Source: Rattus norvegicus
Taxonomy: Eukaryota; Chordata; Mammalia; Rodentia; Muridae
Length of the DNA stretch: 64,000 nt
Assembly: GCF_036323735.1 (NCBI RefSeq)
Contig: NC_086029.1
Coordinates: 16,669,857 to 16,733,856 of the forward strand
Direction: 5' to 3'
Translations under genes and position numbers: made by a program
The notes under the pieces: generated by a model
The model's input: only the letters and a program-made list of their open reading frames with translations
What the model was told of the DNA's origin: nothing
Databases searched by the model: none
Shown: piece by piece, positions 57,885 to 64,000 of the stretch
Numbering within the stretch: position 1 is the stretch's first letter
Layout of the letters: each line of letters starts with the position of its first letter

Positions 57885-58105
57885 ATAAGGGCATTAATAG
57901 TATGAATGTCATCTTAATGGGCTAGTGGCTTTGCACACAGAGGAGAGACAGGCCTTTGTGACTATACAGAATAAAGGACCGGGCCATCACAGTGAGAACA
58001 TGGCTGCCTGAAAACTAGACAAGAGGTCTCAGTTTGACTGTGGACTACTAGTTTCCAGAACTAAGGGAACTCAAGTCTGTTGTTAAAGCCATTGAGGATA
58101 TCTTA
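57885..58105 (+). repeat. Ancient MaLR LTR-like fragment (MLT1/MST style)
   Basis: 'gagagacaggcctttgtgac', 'cagtgagaacatggctgcct', 'ctagtttccagaactaaggg' and 'tctgttgttaaagccatt' follow the order of the 3' half of MLT1/MST LTRs. Old and diverged. Confidence 0.5.
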
Positions 58106-59494
58106 CCAAGCTAGCTCATATGGACAAAGACAAGAATGTAGAAATGTAACAACAGAAATGGTACACACTCTTCAGGCAAGGGCTGCCTTTTGCTAGGTGC
58201 ACACACTACATGGTTTATATTATAGGTAAGAATAAAGGGGCATCTGTGAGCATTCTGGCACTGGCTTGGCTGGAACACAGAGAGTAAAAGTACATCTTTC
58301 CTTTGTAAAACAAGGTTGAAAGAGGCTATGCCTCCAGTATTTGCCCAATGGAAACTAGAATATACTGAAGATCAAGATCTATTTTTCCCATAAAACTGAC
58401 TAGTAAATATTGACAAGCATACCAAACAAAGTTACTAAGTGCCCTCTGATATACAGCAGAGAAACATGTGAAAGACAGGCTGAAGCCATACTACATGGGG
58501 TTTAAATTGTGTTTACTCTTGTTTGTTAAAAATCATTAATTCATTAAATAGAAGCTGCTTTCCAACCATAATAGAATCACACTTAATATCAAAGTCAATA
58601 AGTACTTTTCACATTGTCTATTAACTAAGGAAAGAGCATATTGACTTGTGTTCTCTGCCTATAGGGTTTTTTCTCAATTTAGTTGTCCAGTTCTTTTGTT
58701 GTTGTTGTTTTAACACACTTTTTATTGTAATTGAAGACCTGACTTTCTGTTTCATCTGGAGAAATATTAGGAGTAGAAATGGATGGCAAGACAGCTAAAA
58801 AACAAAAAAAGAAGTACTGGGATATATAAAAAAATCATTGCAATTTAAATGCAAATTTTATGAGTAGTCAGTTGAAGGCTGCAGAAACCAGTGAAGAAAG
58901 CAGATGGTACCAGCCACTTAGTTGCCATTACTATACATTTCCTATAAAGATGCTCTAGACTGAGTAGATGAGAGTAATAAAGTTTCCATAGCACTGGAAG
59001 CACGGTGGCTGCCAGCCAAGTCCCCTCTCTGAGGAGCTAAGGAGAAGGAAATGACAGTCTTGAGTAGACTGTCATAAGGTAAGACCCACTCCACAAAGCA
59101 ATGGTGGACTATTTTGAGACTCCCACTCACCTGAAATGAGCATCAGCTGTGTAGTGTCTTAATCGTAGGATCGCAGGATTATGATAGAATTATAAAACAC
59201 GATAAATTATTTTAAGGGTTACTTTCTTTTTAGAAAAAGAAATGTGTGTACATACATAAATACCTATATATCCTATAATGTTATGATCAGCTTCCTGATT
59301 GGCCAACACATCAACTTTACATTATATTTAATTGAAAAAATATTATATGTACATAATGAGAGGCATAATGAGACAAACCATGGCATTAAAGAAATAAAAC
59401 AGCATCCATTATCACTCTAGGAGCTTAAGATATCCTTCAATTGCGTTTTAAATGATTTCAGGTGCAACATTAAGCTGCTATTCTGAGATAGTTC
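58106..59494. other. Unassigned sequence
   Basis: No gene or repeat recognised. Confidence 0.4.
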
Positions 59495-59919
59495 CTTTTT
59501 CTTTCTTTCTTTTTTTTTTTTGTTGAAGTAGGTTTTTCTCGTACAATATATTCCGATTATAATTTCTGCTTCTTCAGCTCTTCTGAGAGTCCCCATATGT
59601 CCCCTCCATTTGAATCCATACCCTTTCTGTCTCAGAAAATAAACAGACATATAAACAACAATAATAAAGTAAAATAAAAACCAACAAATTGGAATACAAT
59701 AAAACAAACCAGAAAAAGAAGAGCCCAAGACTCTTGAAAAAAAGAAATATATATTTGTACACACGAAAATCCCATAAAAACACAAATTCATATGCCATCT
59801 ATGAAAGGGAATTATAAGTTAGAAAAAAAACATTTCAAAACATTATGAGACAAAGAAACCCAAAAAATGCAATTTGAGTTGGTTTTGTGTTGGTCATCAA
59901 CAGCTAGGTGGTCTTAAGA

Positions 59920-60224
59920 CTCAGCTGGTCCTATTTATTTATTTATTTATTCATTTATGTATTTATTCATTCATTTTTGCATTCCGGATTTTATTCTCCC
60001 CAATCCACCCTCTGAGGATTCCACAACCCATACTCCTCCCCATCCACCCCGTACCCTCCCCTCACTCCAGTCTCCGCAAGGATGTCTCCACCCCACCCAC
60101 CCCACTAGAACTCTAAAATTCCTGGGGCCTCCAGTGTCCTGAGAATTAGGTGCATCTTCTCTTACTGAACCCAGACCCAGGACTTCTCTACTGTATATGT
60201 GTTGGAGGCCTCATCTCAGCTGGT
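59920..60224 (-). mobile_element. Nested short L1 3' end with (TTTA)n and 10-bp TSD
   Basis: The insert (about 59930-60214) is an antisense L1 3' end: TTTA-rich start (tail), C-rich plus strand at 60000-60100, then 3' UTR. CTCAGCTGGT at 59920-59929 and 60215-60224 is the TSD. The interrupted older L1 resumes after it, so this insertion is younger. Confidence 0.85.
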
Positions 60225-60828
60225 GTATGTTAGTTTATATGCTCAGTGAGACTGTTGGAGAGAACTAGTTTTTCATTTGTAAGTGGTTTTCAATTGGAGA
60301 AAGCTTCTTGCTTAAAAATGGGGGCTTGAGTCCACTTCTCTCAATGTTGGGACCTAATCTGGAAAAAATCTGTTTAGGCACTGTACATGCTGCCACAGTC
60401 TCTCCAAGTTCACAATTTTTGGTCCTGCTATGTGATGAGGGTCATTATTCCTTGATTTCCTCTATCCTCACTGTCTCTCACACCATTTCTACTTCTTCTG
60501 TAAGATTCCCTGGATCCTAAGGGTAGGATTCGATGGAAATATCTCACTTCTGACTCAGTGTTCCAAGATCTGTTACTCTCTGCATATGTCTAGCTGTGGG
60601 TCTCTGTGTTTCTTCCCTCATACTGGAGGTGAAAACATTTCTGATGATGGTCAAGCAAGGCACTGATCTGAGAATAGCAGAATGTCATTGGGGTCATTTT
60701 ATGTCTACATTCCTTTAGCAGAACAGTAGTATTTGGTCCCTAGCCTATCTTATCTCAGGTTCTTGGCATCCTGGGCACTATAGGGAATGGATTGGTTGGT
60801 TACACCCACCAGCCTTGTACCACTATTG

Positions 60829-61041
60829 CACTAGACCAATGGTTCTCAGACAGTAGATCATGACTCCTTTGGTAGTCACATCTCAGATACCCTGTATATC
60901 AGATTCATTATACATTATGCATCATGATTCCAAATAGCAGGAACATTGCAGTTATGATGTAGCGAGAAATCATTTTTTCATTGGCAGTCACCACAGAACG
61001 AGGAACCGTATTGAAGGCAACAGAAGAATCCTTTCACTAGA
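60829..61041 (-). mobile_element. hAT-type DNA transposon remnant (URR1-like)
   Basis: About 200 bp (60836-61034) beginning CCAATGGTTCTCAGAC, resembling the TGGTTCTCAA terminal region of the rodent URR1/Charlie-type non-autonomous hAT. CACTAGA at 60829-60835 and 61035-61041 is what remains of an 8-bp hAT duplication. The surrounding L1 3' UTR continues on both sides, so this inserted into the L1. Strand arbitrary. Confidence 0.7.
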
Positions 61042-61267
61042 GCTTTTTGCATAGAGGTCATAATTGTAAATCAGTTTGTAGCTGGGTTGATGTTTACCAT
61101 TCTCCTTTGGCAGCATGCAAAGTATGTTCAGGTACCATGAACATTAGTCCCTAGGGTGAAGATGAGCCTTACCATACTAGGCAGCGGCTCAACTTCTCAT
61201 GGTTAACGAGCTACATAGGTGTTGTCTTCAGCAATAGATTCCTGGAAAGCCAGAAGCAGCTTAACAA

Positions 61268-61910
61268 GGATCCAATTAAAAATGATGTACAGATCTCAAC
61301 CAAGAACTTTCCAATGAGAAAACTCAAATGGCTGAGTAGCATTTAAGGAAGTGTTCAACATCCTCAGTCATCTGAAAAATGCAAATCAGAACTACTTTAA
61401 GGTTTTATTTTTCAACTGCCAGAATGGCTAAGATCAATCTAACAAGTAACAGCCCATGATGATGAGGATATAGAGTAAGAGGAACAATCTTTTGTTGTTG
61501 GTGGAACTACAAACCTATTCAGCCAGATAGAAATCAGTGCAGTGGTTCCTCAAAAAGTTGGAAATAGACCTACTTCAGATCCAATTATACCACTCTTAGA
61601 ACTACACCACTCTTAGGCATACACCTAAAGGATGCTTCATCAGACCACAGAGACACTTGCTCAATCATGTTCATTGCTGCTCTATTCATAATAGCCAGAA
61701 ATTAGAAACTCCCTAGATGTCTGTCAACAGAGAAGTGGATAAAGAAAATGTGGTTTGTTTACACAATGGAATATTACATAGCAGTTAAAAATGAAATCAT
61801 GAAATTCTTGGGTAAATGGATGAAGCTAGAAAAATTTACATTGGGTGAGGAAACCTAGAACTAGAAAGACAAATATGCTCTGTATTTGCTTACGCATGAG
61901 TATTAGCTCT
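61268..61910 (+). pseudogene. L1 ORF2 C-terminal remnant
   Basis: Matches the ORF2 end seen elsewhere in this window: 'ccaatgagaaaactcaaatg', 'gaggatatagagtaagagg', 'gttcattgctgctctattca' and 'acacaatggaatattacata'. It has stops and indels throughout and includes an internal duplication of 'ccactcttag' at 61591-61615. No product. Confidence 0.88.
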
Positions 61911-62305
61911 TAAGTCTTCAGTAAGCTGGTTATAATCCATAAAGCCAGAGAAGTTAGACATAAAGTTAGGAAACTAATTGGAGGGGAATGAATCTTGATA
62001 GGAAGAAGAAATGGAATATATAGTTATGGATGGAAGAGGGTGGGGCACAGGAACAAGAGGATCAAACCGGAAGGGGGAGGAAGGTGAGAGAAACTATGGA
62101 GAGGAAGAGCCAAAGTGGAGGGGCATTTGAGGCATTGTATGGAAACCTAGTTCAGTAGATTCCTGAGGAAATTACACTAGGTAGTGAGTAGACCCTCCAT
62201 ACGTGGCCCCACAGAGACTGAACAATCTCCAATGATGGCCACACACCTGTGCATACATACACACATTGGTAACGTGAAGTGGCTCCAGTAGGGTTAAGCA
62301 AAAAA

Positions 62306-64000
62306 AAAAATAATAATAAATGAATTTGTGAAGGAATAGTGGTGAGCAGAATGGTGGAAGAAAATTAGTTGGTGCGATCAAAACACTTTATATAAATGAA
62401 AGAGTAAACAATTGATGAATAAAAGAGAGACTACAGAGTAAGGTGGACTCAGAGTAAAAAGGGGGCATAAATAACTGAGGCAGAATGGATCAGATAGTTT
62501 TATTTCTAACTAGCATCAAAAGCCCCTGGAAACTGCTGGTCATGGCTTTCAAATGAAACCACGTCTCCTGGTCCTCTGATTTTTTTTTTTTTACACATCC
62601 AATGACTTTTTATGATTTCAACATACTTCGAGTGAGGGACAGGTAGTTGAAGAACAAGTCACCAAGACACTGACAGAAAGGATTGAGGTAAGGAGGAGAA
62701 TGAAAATACAATAAAACTAGGAGCGGTCGAAAGTCCCCACGAGGCCAAAGTAATGTTGACGTTGAATAATCAAAGCATGTGATAGGTGACTAGACGCCTC
62801 TGGCAGCACAAAAGGCAGAACCCCATTGTTAGTTTATCAGTGATGGTTTAATGTGTATAGATCCACTAGTGTTCACTAGAGTTCAGAAGGTAGAGTGAGC
62901 AGCTAAATGGCTACAGAAGTAGACAAGAATTATGACTAGAATAATGTTCTACAAAGTAAGGTCAGCTGGGAGCTACTGCGGGGAAGAGTAGTGGGAACTC
63001 TGAGGTTCTGCTCATTGTGGTAGGCAGAGGAGACCACACAAAGGTTTGGAAATTTGAAAAGAATCAGACCGAAAATGCCTTAAAGCTAAAATGAAAAAAA
63101 AGCGAAAAGCGTCTCCACTGCTCCTTCCTTGTCCTCTGGACATTCAAGTGAGTCTTCCCACCACAGAGAAAGAATGCCCTTGGGATAGCATCAGGCAGGA
63201 AGTTGCCAGAAGAGCAGTAAACTTATGCAGCAGAATATTGAACAGAACGAGTAGAGTGCCTTAATGGCTCATTGCAAACTTACTAACCCATGCAAGTAGA
63301 ACGGTAAAGATGATTCTAGAATTTTCGCCTTATATATTTCTTTGACAAATACCATTGACATAGGAATTAAACCTAGTGTCCAACAATGTATCTTTCATTT
63401 CTGATCTTCAGGAAAACCTATGTTTCAGCCATTTTATACTGAAGTCAGGGGTTGATTACACAATAGCAAGTCCACATATCCATTCTTAGGCTTTTGACAG
63501 AGTATAGGCCCTGGTTGCCTCAAACATGTCAGCGAGCATCTATTTAATTCAATTTGCTCTCCCTAAGCAAGGAAAGGTTAGAATACACTTCCCCAAATCT
63601 TTTTACATTTACAAGAAAGAATAGTCAACAGATTTTTTTTTCTAATTCACATTGGAAAAATAGCCTAGAAGATGGGCTGTGTAAGAACAGATTCATTATC
63701 GAAACAGCATGATTCACAAGGACAAACCTTTTGTCCTACTTTAAAGGTTTTAAGCAAAAAGAGATCCCTGGAAAGGAAATAGAAAGGCAAAACTTTATTT
63801 AAAGGCACCCTGTTTAAAAGTAACAAAATGAACACACATAGAACAGTGAAGACAATAGTTTACCTTCATTATTGATGTTATTTTAAAAATAATTTGTTGT
63901 TTAATAACAGAAACAGAAAATATGGCAATAAAATAATTAATAGTCTCTTTTTCATACCTACTGCTTTTGGGTACTGATATTCTGTAATTTTTCTAAATTT
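62306..64000. other. Unassigned sequence
   Basis: Contains a T-run at 62580-62592. No gene, SINE or L1 similarity recognised to the window end. Confidence 0.4.

Larger units (their letters stand above)
59495..62305 (-). mobile_element. L1 (Lx-type) with 5' inversion, interrupted by later inserts
   Basis: Left part (59495-61265) is antisense L1 3' UTR starting with the poly(A) tail as a T-rich run at 59495-59521. Right part (about 61268-62305) is sense: ORF2 C-terminal region to 61905 and early 3' UTR. The right part ends close, in transcript order, to where the left part begins, as in twin-primed L1 insertion. An A-run at 62300-62310 leaves open the alternative of two separate elements. Two later insertions lie within the left part. 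Confidence 0.75.

Overview
The window looks like rodent, most likely rat (Rattus), nuclear DNA from an intergenic or intronic region. The evidence is the SINE mix (two ID elements of the BC1/rat type, two well-preserved B2 copies, several older B1/B3/B4-like copies), rat-type LINE-1 (L1) elements with a G/C-rich 3' UTR, long TG/CA microsatellites, and an AT-rich, CpG-poor background. I found no convincing exon of a host protein-coding gene, no tRNA, rRNA or CRISPR array. All long coding similarity belongs to retroelements.

Layout. 1-10.3 kb: mostly unassigned sequence with old SINEs, an ID inserted in a B4-like SINE, and an ERVL/MaLR-like internal region plus LTR that ends in poly(A). 10.3-13.6 kb: a B2 and a 3-kb antisense L1 that share one target site present in three copies. 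13.6-27 kb: scattered SINEs, a short L1 derivative that joins 5'UTR-like to 3'-end sequence, an ID, Lx fragments, two MIRs and a CpG-enriched unassigned block (23.7-24.1 kb). 27.4-29.4 kb: a sense L1 3' half with a (GAAA)n tail. 30.7-31.95 kb: an L1 with a 5' inversion and a 13-bp target-site duplication (TSD). 33.5-39.2 kb: an L1 with broken ORF1 and ORF2. 39.57-44.78 kb: a defective gammaretrovirus-like provirus copy in minus orientation. 45-54 kb: SINEs, Lx and a young-looking antisense L1 with a 16-bp TSD. 54.9-62.3 kb: more L1/Lx pieces, including a second 5'-inverted L1 that carries a nested L1 and a hAT (URR1-like) element. The last 1.7 kb is unassigned.

The most unusual object is the 5.2-kb retrovirus-derived element. 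It does not have two complete LTRs. It has R-U5 at its 5' end, U3-R at its 3' end, an 8-nt poly(A) stretch 17 nt past AATAAA, and a 12-bp target-site duplication. That is the structure expected if a retroviral genomic RNA was reverse transcribed and inserted by L1 machinery rather than by its own integrase.

Nothing here forms an operon or working pathway. What the window records is L1 activity: L1 copies, SINEs and retroviral RNA inserted at A/T-rich sites, with nested events that give a relative order. Repeat family names were assigned from memory of consensus features, not from a database search.
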